A stretch of DNA of 64,000 nt from an uncultured Ulvibacter sp. Lineage in GTDB: Bacteria > Bacteroidota > Bacteroidia > Flavobacteriales > Flavobacteriaceae. The notes beneath the pieces were generated by a model that was not told the DNA's origin, ran no database searches, and saw nothing but the letters and a program-made list of their open reading frames with translations. A program made the translations under genes and the position numbers. Every line of letters starts with the position of its first letter. Position 1 is the stretch's first letter. The stretch covers positions 1 through 64,000 of the forward strand of contig CAJXZB010000006.1 in the NCBI GenBank assembly GCA_913063405.1. The letters are read 5' to 3'. This document shows positions 48,833-58,618 of this stretch, piece by piece.

Positions 48833-48921
48833 AAAATTTGGTTTAGTTACTCGTTTAGGAAGTATTAAATTACAAAAATAAAATGGGAGTAGACGGTTTT
48901 TTTAATATTAAAAAAAATTGG

Positions 48922-48929
48922 TATATTTG
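48922..48929 (+). promoter_or_regulatory. Candidate -7 element upstream of rimP
   Basis: TATATTTG matches TAnnTTTG. Confidence 0.45.
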
Positions 48930-48953
48930 CACCGAAATTAATACGGAAAAGAT

Positions 48954-48980
48954 AGAGGGGACATAAAGTCCCCTCTTTTT
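48954..48980 (+). promoter_or_regulatory. Leader hairpin with U-tract (attenuator-like) before rimP
   Basis: AGAGGGGAC-ataaa-GTCCCCTCT-TTTT between promoter-like TATATTTG and rimP. Confidence 0.65.
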
Positions 48981-48990
48981 ATAGAAAAAA

Positions 48991-49458
48991 GTGATGCGGG
49001 CTAAGGTTACACAACTACTGGAACAAGCGTTAGATGAAAATGAATCGTTGTTTTTAATCGATTTATCTATTTCTGAAGGCAATATGATAAGAGTGATACT
49101 TGATGGAGATGCAGGAGTAACTGTAGAAGATTGTATTAAAGTAAGTCGTGCCATTGAGCATGATCTTGATAGAGAAGAGGAAGACTTTTCTTTAGAGGTT
49201 ATGTCTAGTGGAGTTTCAGAGTCGTTAACGATGCCACGTCAATTTAAAAAAAACATTGGTAGGTCACTAAAAGTGAAGGTTAAGGAAGGTTCAGAAGTAG
49301 AGGGAGAGATTGCAAATGTAGATGAAAAAGCGGTGACCTTGAAATGGAAGACCAGAGAGCCTAAACCAATTGGAAAAGGAAAAGTTACGGTGCAAAAGGA
49401 AGCGATTATTCCTTACACAAATATTGTTGAAGCAAAAGTTATGGTAAAATTTAATTAA
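48991..49458 (+). CDS. rimP: Ribosome maturation factor RimP
   Basis: 'VEDCIKVSRAIEHDLDREEEDFSLEVMSSGV'; upstream of nusA-infB. Confidence 0.93.
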   Translation: MMRAKVTQLLEQALDENESLFLIDLSISEGNMIRVILDGDAGVTVEDCIKVSRAIEHDLDREEEDFSLEVMSSGVSESLTMPRQFKKNIGRSLKVKVKEGSEVEGEIANVDEKAVTLKWKTREPKPIGKGKVTVQKEAIIPYTNIVEAKVMVKFN

Positions 49459-49464
49459 GATGAT

Positions 49465-50697
49465 ATGGAAAATTTAGCGTTAATTGATTCGTTTTCAGAA
49501 TTTAAAGACGATAAACTGATTGACAGAGTAACGCTTATGGCGATACTGGAAGACGTTTTTAGAAACGCTCTTAAGAAGAAATACGGGAGTGACGATAACT
49601 TTGATATAATTATAAATCCTGATAAAGGGGATTTAGAGATTTGGAGAAATCGAATAGTGGTTGCAGATGGTGAGGTTGAAGATCCAAATGAAGAAATTTC
49701 ATTAACAGAAGCTCAGAAGATTGAACCTGATTTTGAAATTGGAGAGGATGTTTCGGAAGAAGTTAAATTGATAGATTTGGGGCGTCGTTCTATCTTAGCG
49801 TTGCGTCAAAATTTGATTTCAAAAATTCACGAACACGATAATACTAACATTTATAAGCACTTTAAGGAGCTTGAAGGCGAAATATACACTGCAGAGGTAC
49901 ATCATATTCGTCATCGCGCAGTAATTTTACTTGATGATGATGGGAATGAGCTTATTCTTCCAAAGGAAAAACAAATTCCTTCAGATTTCTTTAGAAAAGG
50001 AGATAATGTTCGTGGAATTATTGAGAGTGTTGAATTAAAAGGGAATAAACCTGCAATTGTAATGTCACGTGCTAACCCTGTGTTCTTAGAAAAACTATTT
50101 GAGCAGGAAATTCCTGAAGTTTTTGACGGATTAATTACCGTTAAAAAAGTCGTGCGTATTCCTGGTGAAAAAGCGAAGGTTGCTGTAGATTCTTACGATG
50201 ATCGTATTGATCCTGTTGGAGCTTGTGTTGGAATGAAAGGATCGCGTATTCATGGTATTGTTCGTGAATTAGGGAACGAAAATATTGATGTAATCAATTA
50301 TACTAATAACTTGCAGCTATTTATTACGCGTGCTTTGAGTCCAGCCAAAGTAACTTCAATTAAGATAAATGAAGAGACAAAGCGAGCTGAGGTGATTTTA
50401 CGTCCCGAAGAGGTAAGTAAAGCTATTGGTCGTGGAGGACACAATATACGTTTGGCGGGTCAATTAACTGGCTATGAGATTGATGTGTTGAGAGAAGGTG
50501 CTGAAGAAGATGTAGAATTGAGCGAATTCTCAGATGAAATAGAAAGTTGGATTATTCAAGAATTCCATAAAATTGGATTGGATACGGCGAAGAGTATATT
50601 AGAATACGATTTAAAAGATTTAGTGTCACGCACCGATTTGGAAGAAGAAACAATTCAGGAAGTGATAAATATATTAAAAGAAGAATTTGAAGAGTAG
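49465..50697 (+). CDS. nusA: Transcription termination/antitermination factor NusA
   Basis: 'DPVGACVGMKGSRIHGIVRELGNENIDVI', KH domains. Confidence 0.97.
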   Translation: MENLALIDSFSEFKDDKLIDRVTLMAILEDVFRNALKKKYGSDDNFDIIINPDKGDLEIWRNRIVVADGEVEDPNEEISLTEAQKIEPDFEIGEDVSEEVKLIDLGRRSILALRQNLISKIHEHDNTNIYKHFKELEGEIYTAEVHHIRHRAVILLDDDGNELILPKEKQIPSDFFRKGDNVRGIIESVELKGNKPAIVMSRANPVFLEKLFEQEIPEVFDGLITVKKVVRIPGEKAKVAVDSYDDRIDPVGACVGMKGSRIHGIVRELGNENIDVINYTNNLQLFITRALSPAKVTSIKINEETKRAEVILRPEEVSKAIGRGGHNIRLAGQLTGYEIDVLREGAEEDVELSEFSDEIESWIIQEFHKIGLDTAKSILEYDLKDLVSRTDLEEETIQEVINILKEEFEE

Positions 50698-50758
50698 CTG
50701 AAAGTTTAGTTACTTTATACAAATTTTTTAGAATACTGAAACAGGAGAAAGCATTTAT

Positions 50759-53515
50759 ATGGCTGAAGTAAAAACGATAAGGCTTAACAAAGTACTACGA
50801 GAATTCAATATCTCGCTGGATCGTGCAGTGGAATTTTTAAGTTCCAAAGGGCATGGGGTGGAGGCGCGTCCTACCACGAAAATTTCTGATGAGGAATACC
50901 AAGTGCTGTTTGAAGAATTTCAAACCGATAAGACCAAAAAGGAATCTTCCAAAGAAGTTGGTGAGGAAAAGAGAAAGGAAAAGGAAGAGCTCCGTTTGGA
51001 GCGAGAGCGCGAAATTGAAGAAAAATCCAAACGAGTTGCACCAACCGTTATCAAAGCCACGTCTAAATTGGATGGCCCTAAGCAAGTAGGTAAAATTGAC
51101 CTTGATGCTAAAGCCAAAAAAGAGGTAAAGGAAGAAACTCTTGAAGTGCCAGAAATTCTTGTAGTTGAAGAAGAGAAAGTAGAGGTTGGGAAACCAGTAA
51201 AAGCTAGGAAGAAAGCAGCTCCGAAAGTTGTAGAACCTGAGGTTGAAGCAGAAACTCCTACTGTAGAGACTAAAGAGGATGCTCCTAAAGTAGAGGTTGA
51301 AAAAGAGGTCGCTTCAGAAGTGGTTGTTAAAGGTGAAGAAGAGGGAGAGACACCCCCAAAGAAGGTAGAAACGCAGTATAAAAAGCTAGATGGCCCTAAT
51401 TTTACAGGACAAAAAATTGACCTTACTAAATTTAAGAAGCCAGAGAAGAAAAAGCCTGAGACAAAACCAGGTGATGCAAAAGATAAAAAGAGTAAAAGAC
51501 GTAGAATTAGCAAGGATCCACAACGAGGTGGAACAAATGCTGGTTCAAGAGATAATAGAGGGCCAGGAAGAAAGGGAATTGGACGAACAAATGTTCCAAA
51601 AGAAGAGCCTAGCGAAGAAGAAGTGCAAAAACAAGTTCGTGAAACTTTAGAGAAGCTTCAAGGGAAGTCATCTAAAGGAAAAGGAGCAAAATATAGAAGA
51701 GAGAAAAGAGATAGTCACCGTCAAAAAACGGAAGACGAACAGGCATTGCAAGATGCGGAAAATAAGTTGTTGAAACTTACAGAATTTGTTACTGTAAGTG
51801 AGGTCGCAACGATGATGAATGTTCCTGTTACAAACGTTATTTCGGCTTGCATGTCTCTTGGGATGATGGTAACTATGAATCAACGTTTAGATGCCGAAAC
51901 GCTGTCTATCGTTGCAGATGAGTTTGGATTTGAAGTAGAATTTATTACTGCCGATATTGAAGAGGCAGTTCAGGAAGAAGAAGATGCACCAGAAGATTTA
52001 GTGGCACGTGCACCAATTGTCACGGTAATGGGTCACGTAGATCACGGTAAAACATCCCTTTTGGACTACATTCGTGAAGAGAATGTAATTGCAGGAGAAT
52101 CAGGAGGAATTACACAGCATATTGGAGCCTACGGGGTGCAATTGAAAGATGGTCAGAAGATTGCTTTCTTAGATACACCTGGTCACGAGGCCTTTACAGC
52201 AATGCGTGCAAGGGGAGCTCAGATTACAGATCTTGCCATAATCGTTGTTGCAGCAGATGATGATATCATGCCACAAACCAAGGAGGCAATTAGCCACGCG
52301 CAAGCGGCAGGCGTACCTATTGTGTTTGCAATTAATAAGATTGATAAGCCAGACTCTAACCCAGAAAGAATTAAGGAGGGGTTAGCGCAAATGAATTTAT
52401 TGGTTGAAGATTGGGGTGGTAAAATCCAATCTCATGATATTTCAGCAAAAACAGGAGTAGGTATCCCAGAATTATTGGAAAAAGTATTGCTGGAGGCTGA
52501 AATTTTAGAATTAAAAGCAAATCCAGATAAAGTAGCAAATGGTACAGTTGTAGAAGCCTTCCTTGATAAAGGTAGAGGTTATGTGTCTACAATTTTAGTG
52601 CAGGCTGGAACGTTAAAAATAGGTGATTACGTTTTAGCTGGTAAGAACAGCGGAAAGGTAAAAGCAATGCACGATGAACGAGGGAAAAATGTGAAAGAAG
52701 CAGGTCCTTCTACACCAGTGTCTATTTTAGGACTTGACGGTGCACCACAAGCAGGTGATAAGTTTAGTGTATTTGAAGACGAGCGTGAAGCAAAAGCAGT
52801 TGCCACGAAACGTACACAATTACAACGTGAGCAGTCTGTTAGAACACAGCGTCATATCACACTTGACGAAATTGGAAGACGTATCGCACTTGGTGAATTT
52901 AAAGAATTGAATATTATTTTGAAAGGTGATGTGGATGGTTCTGTTGAAGCATTAATAGATTCCTTCCAGAAGCTTTCTACGGAGGAGATTCAGGTGAATA
53001 TTATCCATAAAGCTGTTGGGCCAATTACCGAAAGTGATGTTTTGCTTGCTTCGGCATCTGATGCAATTATTATTGGGTTTAATGTTCGTCCTATGGGTAA
53101 TGCTCGTCAGATAGCGGATAAAGAAGAGATCGATATCCGAACTTATTCGATTATTTACGATGCCATCAATGACTTGAAAGATGCGATGGAAGGAATGTTG
53201 TCTCCAGAGATGAAAGAAGAGATTACTGGAACCGCGGAAATTCGTGAGACCTTTAAAATCTCGAAAGTCGGAACCATTGCGGGTTGTATGGTATTAAGCG
53301 GAAAAATATTAAGAAGCGCTGGTATTCGATTAATTCGTGAGGGTGTTGTTGTCTTTACAGGGGAACTGTCATCTCTTAAACGATTTAAAGACGATGTTAA
53401 AGAAGTTGCTAAAGGATATGATTGCGGTATTCAAGTGAAAAATTACAACGACATAATTGAAGGTGATATTATCGAAGCCTTTCAAGAAGTTGCGGTGAAA
53501 AAGAAATTGAAATAG
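50759..53515 (+). CDS. infB: Translation initiation factor IF-2
   Basis: '[22 protein letters not shown]', '[16 protein letters not shown]', 'NKIDKP'. Confidence 0.98.
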   Translation: MAEVKTIRLNKVLREFNISLDRAVEFLSSKGHGVEARPTTKISDEEYQVLFEEFQTDKTKKESSKEVGEEKRKEKEELRLEREREIEEKSKRVAPTVIKATSKLDGPKQVGKIDLDAKAKKEVKEETLEVPEILVVEEEKVEVGKPVKARKKAAPKVVEPEVEAETPTVETKEDAPKVEVEKEVASEVVVKGEEEGETPPKKVETQYKKLDGPNFTGQKIDLTKFKKPEKKKPETKPGDAKDKKSKRRRISKDPQRGGTNAGSRDNRGPGRKGIGRTNVPKEEPSEEEVQKQVRETLEKLQGKSSKGKGAKYRREKRDSHRQKTEDEQALQDAENKLLKLTEFVTVSEVATMMNVPVTNVISACMSLGMMVTMNQRLDAETLSIVADEFGFEVEFITADIEEAVQEEEDAPEDLVARAPIVTVMGHVDHGKTSLLDYIREENVIAGESGGITQHIGAYGVQLKDGQKIAFLDTPGHEAFTAMRARGAQITDLAIIVVAADDDIMPQTKEAISHAQAAGVPIVFAINKIDKPDSNPERIKEGLAQMNLLVEDWGGKIQSHDISAKTGVGIPELLEKVLLEAEILELKANPDKVANGTVVEAFLDKGRGYVSTILVQAGTLKIGDYVLAGKNSGKVKAMHDERGKNVKEAGPSTPVSILGLDGAPQAGDKFSVFEDEREAKAVATKRTQLQREQSVRTQRHITLDEIGRRIALGEFKELNIILKGDVDGSVEALIDSFQKLSTEEIQVNIIHKAVGPITESDVLLASASDAIIIGFNVRPMGNARQIADKEEIDIRTYSIIYDAINDLKDAMEGMLSPEMKEEITGTAEIRETFKISKVGTIAGCMVLSGKILRSAGIRLIREGVVVFTGELSSLKRFKDDVKEVAKGYDCGIQVKNYNDIIEGDIIEAFQEVAVKKKLK

Positions 53516-53534
53516 TAGTTCCTTTATCTTCAGA

Positions 53535-53579
53535 AAAATAAAAGTGGCTTCAATTATCTATTGAAGCCACTTTTATTTT
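53535..53579. terminator. Bidirectional terminator between infB and SPOR gene
   Basis: Perfect 20 bp stem AAAATAAAAGTGGCTTCAAT-tatct-ATTGAAGCCACTTTTATTTT. Confidence 0.9.
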
Positions 53580-53597
53580 TTGTAAATCTTAATAATC

Positions 53598-53984
53598 TTA
53601 TTTCCGCTTTAGAATAAAGGCGGAACCGAAGCTTTTCTGAACTTCCATTAATGCCCGATCAGCTTCCAGTCGTGAGCTGAAGTTTCCAACCCACACTTTA
53701 TAATTTGGCGTTTCATATTCAATAGATACTGGCCAAGCCCCATAACTGTTTCGGTATTTTTTTATGGTCGAATTTGCTTTGTTTAACTCTCCATAATACA
53801 ATTGGATGGTGTATCCATCAGACAGTTTATTCTCCTTTTCCAACTGCTTTTTAAGATCAAGTAACTGGACTATTTTTGCATCTTCATTAACTGTCACGGT
53901 GGCTGATTGAGCTCTTGTGGTTTCAGAAAAAAAAGCTATTAAGGTACTGATTATAAATAGCTTATAAAAAGATTGGATTTTCAT
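53598..53984 (-). CDS. SPOR domain protein
   Basis: 'GYTIQLYYGELNKANSTIKKY...YKVWVGNFSSRLEADRALMEVQKSFGSAFIL'. Confidence 0.87.
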   Translation of the reverse strand: MKIQSFYKLFIISTLIAFFSETTRAQSATVTVNEDAKIVQLLDLKKQLEKENKLSDGYTIQLYYGELNKANSTIKKYRNSYGAWPVSIEYETPNYKVWVGNFSSRLEADRALMEVQKSFGSAFILKRK

Positions 53985-54209
53985 GGGTTTTAAACTTTAG
54001 TGCAAATGTAAAAGATAATAACTTTAACAGGCGTAAATTTATTATTTAGAATAAATATAAATTAAGAGTTAACATATTATTTGCATTTCGCAAATCGACT
54101 TAAAGCTGTACTTTTGTGCCGTTATTTATGGCCTGTAAAATCAATTGTGTTATGCTTAAATCACTAACCAATTACGTGCCAAACTATTGACAATAATATA
54201 ACCATTAGT

Positions 54210-55505
54210 ATGAAAAAGGTGAATTTCCGAAATCTACCCTCACAATTGTCACTTCTTTTGTTAGCTGTAACGCTAACTTTTTCAACTACCTTATTCTCAC
54301 AAGATGCGGCTGCCGAAACTGGTGGTGCAGATGCTGTTGCAGGAAAGGCGTTGTTTAACGCAAATTGTGCTGCTTGTCATAAATTAGATAAGAAAGCAAC
54401 TGGGCCTGCACTTCGTGGTGTTGTCGATAAGTATGACCAAGCTTGGTTATACAGTTGGATTAAGGACAGTCAAGGGATGGTTAAATCTGGAGATGCAACG
54501 GCTGTTGTATTGTTCGCAGAGAATAACAACTCAGTAATGACTTCTTTCCCTGCTTTAAGTAATGGGGATATCGATAATATTTTAGCTTATACAAGCACGC
54601 CTCCTCCATCTCCACCCCCTCCGATAGAAGTAGCTGGTGGTGGTAATGGAACTGGTGATGGCGTTTCAAACAATATTATTTTAGCGGCCTTGGCATTAGT
54701 GTTCCTATTGCTAGTTGCCATGTTGTTCTTAGTTACAGGAACATTAAAGAAAATTGCCTCTGCTAACGGAGTTGATTATCCAGTAAAAGAAAAAGGACTT
54801 CCAATCTGGAAAGTATTTGTTCAAAACCAATTCTTAGTGATGGTGTGCTCTATTTTCTTATTGTTGGCTTCAGCTTACTTCGCTTACGGTTATGTAATGC
54901 AAGTAGGGGTGGATCAAGGATACGCACCTGTGCAGCCTATTCACTTTTCGCATAAAATTCACGCTGGTGACAATAAAGTAGATTGTAACTACTGTCACTC
55001 TTCAGCTAGAAAAAGTAAAACATCTGGAATACCTTCATTGAATGTTTGTATGAACTGTCATAAGAATATTGCTGACTACAACGGTGAAGAAGATGCTGCG
55101 AATGGATATGATAAAGCTTTCTACGATGGTGAGATTGCAAAACTATACGATGCTGCCGGATGGGATGTAGATGAGCAAAAGTATACAGGTGAAACGAAAC
55201 CAGTAAAATGGACTCGTATCCATAACCTGCCTGATTTTGCATACTTCAATCACTCACAGCACGTAACGGTAGCAGGAGTTGATTGTCAAAAATGTCACGG
55301 TCCTGTTGAGGAAATGGAAATTGTTGAACAGTTTGCACCGCTTACTATGGGCTGGTGTATAAATTGTCATAGAGAGACCAATGTTGATCTTAAAGGAAAT
55401 GAATACTACGAGAAAATTCACGAAGAACTTTCTAAGAAGTATGGAGTTGACAAATTAACAATCGCTCAAATGGGTGGATTGGAATGTGGTAAATGTCACT
55501 ATTAA
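54210..55505 (+). CDS. actA: Alternative complex III multiheme cytochrome (ActA) with N-terminal cytochrome c domain
   Basis: Six CxxCH: CAACH, CNYCH, CMNCH, CQKCH, CINCH, CGKCH; order with following genes. Confidence 0.88.
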   Translation: MKKVNFRNLPSQLSLLLLAVTLTFSTTLFSQDAAAETGGADAVAGKALFNANCAACHKLDKKATGPALRGVVDKYDQAWLYSWIKDSQGMVKSGDATAVVLFAENNNSVMTSFPALSNGDIDNILAYTSTPPPSPPPPIEVAGGGNGTGDGVSNNIILAALALVFLLLVAMLFLVTGTLKKIASANGVDYPVKEKGLPIWKVFVQNQFLVMVCSIFLLLASAYFAYGYVMQVGVDQGYAPVQPIHFSHKIHAGDNKVDCNYCHSSARKSKTSGIPSLNVCMNCHKNIADYNGEEDAANGYDKAFYDGEIAKLYDAAGWDVDEQKYTGETKPVKWTRIHNLPDFAYFNHSQHVTVAGVDCQKCHGPVEEMEIVEQFAPLTMGWCINCHRETNVDLKGNEYYEKIHEELSKKYGVDKLTIAQMGGLECGKCHY

Positions 55506-55533
55506 AAAATTAAAGTTAATTACAAGTAACAAT

Positions 55534-58500
55534 ATGGCATCAAACAAGAAATACTGGAAAAGTGTTGAAGAGCTGAACGAAAACAGTTCGATTGTTGAGA
55601 CGCTGCAACAAAACGAATTTGTAGAGCCAATACCTACAGATGAGTTTTTAGGCGATAAAGAAACCCTTGAGGCTTCATCAACAACACGTCGTGATTTCTT
55701 AAAGTACGTTGGATTTACAACAGCTGCAGCTTCTTTGGCTGCCTGTGAAGGTCCCGTTATTAAGTCTATTCCTTATGTGGTAGCGCCAGATGAGATTGTT
55801 CCTGGAGTTGCTAATTACTACGCTTCAACAATTGCAGATGGTTTTGATTTTGCCAATATATTGGTAAAAACTCGTGAAGGGCGTCCAATTAAGATTGAGC
55901 GCAACGACTTGTCAACTAATGGAGGTGTAAATGCACGTGTGCAAGCTTCTGTATTGTCTTTATATGATAAGAATAGATTGCAAGCACCCTTAGTAGATGG
56001 CGCGGAAGTTTCTTGGTCTGATTTTGATGTTGCTGTTGCTAAGAAAATGACTGAAATGTCTGGAAAAGATGTTGTGCTATTAACACAGACATTTGCCAGT
56101 CCTTCTACTTCAAAATTAATAAAGGAATTCACTACAAAGTACCCTAATGTACGTCACGTAGTTTATGATACTGTGTCTTCTTCGGAAGCACTTGATGCTT
56201 TTCAAAGTGTCAATGGAATGCGTGCATTAGCGGATTATGATTTCTCTAAAGCTGAAGTAATTGTTTCAGTTGGTGCTGATTTCCTTGGAGATTGGCAAGG
56301 TGGAGGATATGATGCAGGTTATGCAAAGAGTCGTGTCCCTAAGAATGGAAAGATGTCTCGTCACATTCAGTTTGAGTCGAATATGAGTCTTTCGGGTGCA
56401 AACGCTGATAAGCGTGTGCCTGTTACTCCAACGCAGCAATTGCAGATTGTAAAAGCCTTGACTAATGATGGAAGCCTTTCAGGTTTACCAGACGATGTTC
56501 AAGGAGCGGTTCAGAATGCAAAAGCACAACTCAAAAAAGCTGGAAGCAATGGGGTTGTAATAACTGGATTGCCAGATGTTACTGCTCAAAAAATGGTGCT
56601 TGAATGTAATGAAGGAAGTGCGGTAATAGATGCTGCTCATCCAAGAATGGTTCGTCAAGGGAATACGGCTGAAGTGCTTCGTGCAATGAATGGTGTTGTT
56701 TCTGGAACGGTCAAAGGAATGATTACCGTAGGTGTAGATCCCGTGTATTCTTTTCCTAATAATAAAGCATTCACTGAAGCATATAAGAATTTAGAAATGT
56801 CGCTTGCCTTCTCAATGAAGAACGATGCGACTGCTGCTGCTTCAAAAATGGTTGCTGCTACACCTCACTATTTAGAGTCTTGGGGTGATGCACAATTAAA
56901 GAAAGGCACTTTCAGTTTAATACAGCCAACAATTCGTCCATTGTTTAATACGCGTCAGTTTCAAGACTGTCTGTTGGGTTGGACTGGAAATAATAACAAA
57001 TATTACGATTATATAAAAGATACTTGGACTTCAGTTTTAGGCGGAAGTTCTTGGAATAAAGCTTTAGAGGCTGGTGTCTTCACAAGTGCTGCGGAATTAG
57101 AGATGGAAGTTATCCCTACTCTTGAAGGACAGGGAGAAATGGAAAGTTCTTCAAGCCACGGAGCTATGTCAGCAACGAATCAAGGTGGATTTGAGCTTAC
57201 CCTTTATGCGAAAACTGGTATGGGTGATGGACAACAGGCAAATAACCCTTGGTTGCAAGAAATGCCAGATCCAATAACACGTACTTCTTGGGATAACTAT
57301 ATTACTGTTTCTGCGGCAGATGCTGCGGAGATGGGTCTAGAAAATAGCCATGTTGCAAATGGAGGATTAAATGGAAGCTACGTAAATGTAAAAGCTGGCG
57401 ATGTAATAGTAGAAAATGTTCCTGTTTTAATTCAGCCAGGACAGGCTAAAGGTTCTGTTGGACTAGCATTGGGTTATGGAAAAACCGCTGCCATTCAGGA
57501 AGAAATGCAGACAGGAGTAAATGCCTATGCGCTTTACAATAACTTTTCTACGGTACAGAATGTGACCTTGGAGAAAGTTGGAGGGAAGCACGAATTTGCT
57601 TGTGTTCAATTGCACAATACTATGATGGGAAGAGATATCATTCGTGAGACTTCCCTTGAGGTATTCAATACGAAAGACGTTCAAGAATGGAACCCTGTTC
57701 TTTTTGTTTCTAAAGATCACCAGGAGATTCCTATTACATCTCCAGATGCGGATTTATGGGAGTCATTCGATCGTTCAATTGGACATCACTTTAACTTATC
57801 CATAGATTTAAATGCTTGTACTGGTTGTGGTGCTTGTGTTATTGCTTGTCACGCAGAGAATAATGTTCCTGTTGTTGGTAAGGAAGAAGTACGTAAGAGT
57901 CGTGATATGCACTGGTTGCGTATTGATAGATATTACTCGAGTGTAGAATCATTTAAAGGAGATTCAGAGAAAAAAGAAAACATCTCTGGATTAGGTAGTT
58001 CGCTTTCAGATTTTGGAGCGATGGAAAACCCTTCAGATAATCCACAAGTAGCGTTCCAGCCTGTAATGTGTCAGCATTGTAATCACGCTCCTTGTGAGAC
58101 TGTGTGTCCAGTAGCTGCAACATCGCACGGTCGTCAAGGACAAAACCATATGGCGTATAACCGTTGTGTAGGCACAAGATATTGTGCGAACAACTGTCCT
58201 TATAAAGTACGTCGTTTTAATTGGTTCTTGTACAACGAGAATGATGAGTTTGATTACCATATGAACAATGACCTTGGTAGAATGGTGCTTAACCCAGATG
58301 TGGTTGTACGTTCTCGTGGGGTTATGGAAAAATGTTCTATGTGTATTCAGAAAACACAGAAAACAATTTTGGATGCGAAGCGTGACGGTAGAGCTGTAAA
58401 AGATAATGAGTTCCAAACAGCCTGTTCAATGGCCTGTGATAAAGGAGCAATGGTCTTTGGAGATATAAATGATCATGGTAGCCAAATATATACAGAGAAA

Positions 58501-58593
58501 AAAGATAATAGAATGTATCACTTGTTAGAAGCAGTAGGGACAAAACCTAATGTGTTTTATCAGACTAAAGTGAGAAATTCAAAAGAAGTTTAG
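55534..58593 (+). CDS. actB: ActB-type molybdopterin-like/4Fe-4S protein, TAT signal
   Basis: 'TTRRDFLKYVGFTTAAASLAACEG'; ferredoxin clusters 'CTGCGACVIACHAEN', 'CQHCNHAPCETVCP', 'CVGTRYCANNCPYKVRRF'. Confidence 0.92.
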   Translation: MASNKKYWKSVEELNENSSIVETLQQNEFVEPIPTDEFLGDKETLEASSTTRRDFLKYVGFTTAAASLAACEGPVIKSIPYVVAPDEIVPGVANYYASTIADGFDFANILVKTREGRPIKIERNDLSTNGGVNARVQASVLSLYDKNRLQAPLVDGAEVSWSDFDVAVAKKMTEMSGKDVVLLTQTFASPSTSKLIKEFTTKYPNVRHVVYDTVSSSEALDAFQSVNGMRALADYDFSKAEVIVSVGADFLGDWQGGGYDAGYAKSRVPKNGKMSRHIQFESNMSLSGANADKRVPVTPTQQLQIVKALTNDGSLSGLPDDVQGAVQNAKAQLKKAGSNGVVITGLPDVTAQKMVLECNEGSAVIDAAHPRMVRQGNTAEVLRAMNGVVSGTVKGMITVGVDPVYSFPNNKAFTEAYKNLEMSLAFSMKNDATAAASKMVAATPHYLESWGDAQLKKGTFSLIQPTIRPLFNTRQFQDCLLGWTGNNNKYYDYIKDTWTSVLGGSSWNKALEAGVFTSAAELEMEVIPTLEGQGEMESSSSHGAMSATNQGGFELTLYAKTGMGDGQQANNPWLQEMPDPITRTSWDNYITVSAADAAEMGLENSHVANGGLNGSYVNVKAGDVIVENVPVLIQPGQAKGSVGLALGYGKTAAIQEEMQTGVNAYALYNNFSTVQNVTLEKVGGKHEFACVQLHNTMMGRDIIRETSLEVFNTKDVQEWNPVLFVSKDHQEIPITSPDADLWESFDRSIGHHFNLSIDLNACTGCGACVIACHAENNVPVVGKEEVRKSRDMHWLRIDRYYSSVESFKGDSEKKENISGLGSSLSDFGAMENPSDNPQVAFQPVMCQHCNHAPCETVCPVAATSHGRQGQNHMAYNRCVGTRYCANNCPYKVRRFNWFLYNENDEFDYHMNNDLGRMVLNPDVVVRSRGVMEKCSMCIQKTQKTILDAKRDGRAVKDNEFQTACSMACDKGAMVFGDINDHGSQIYTEKKDNRMYHLLEAVGTKPNVFYQTKVRNSKEV

Positions 58594-58618
58594 ACTAACT
58601 AAGAAATAGTATATAAAT

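Noticed and set aside
50920-51513. 197 aa minus-strand ORF opposite infB
   Set aside because: Antisense shadow of the low-complexity charged IF-2 N-terminus; no independent coding signals.
58033-58416. 127 aa minus-strand ORF opposite actB
   Set aside because: Antisense to a conserved ferredoxin region; composition typical of shadow ORFs.
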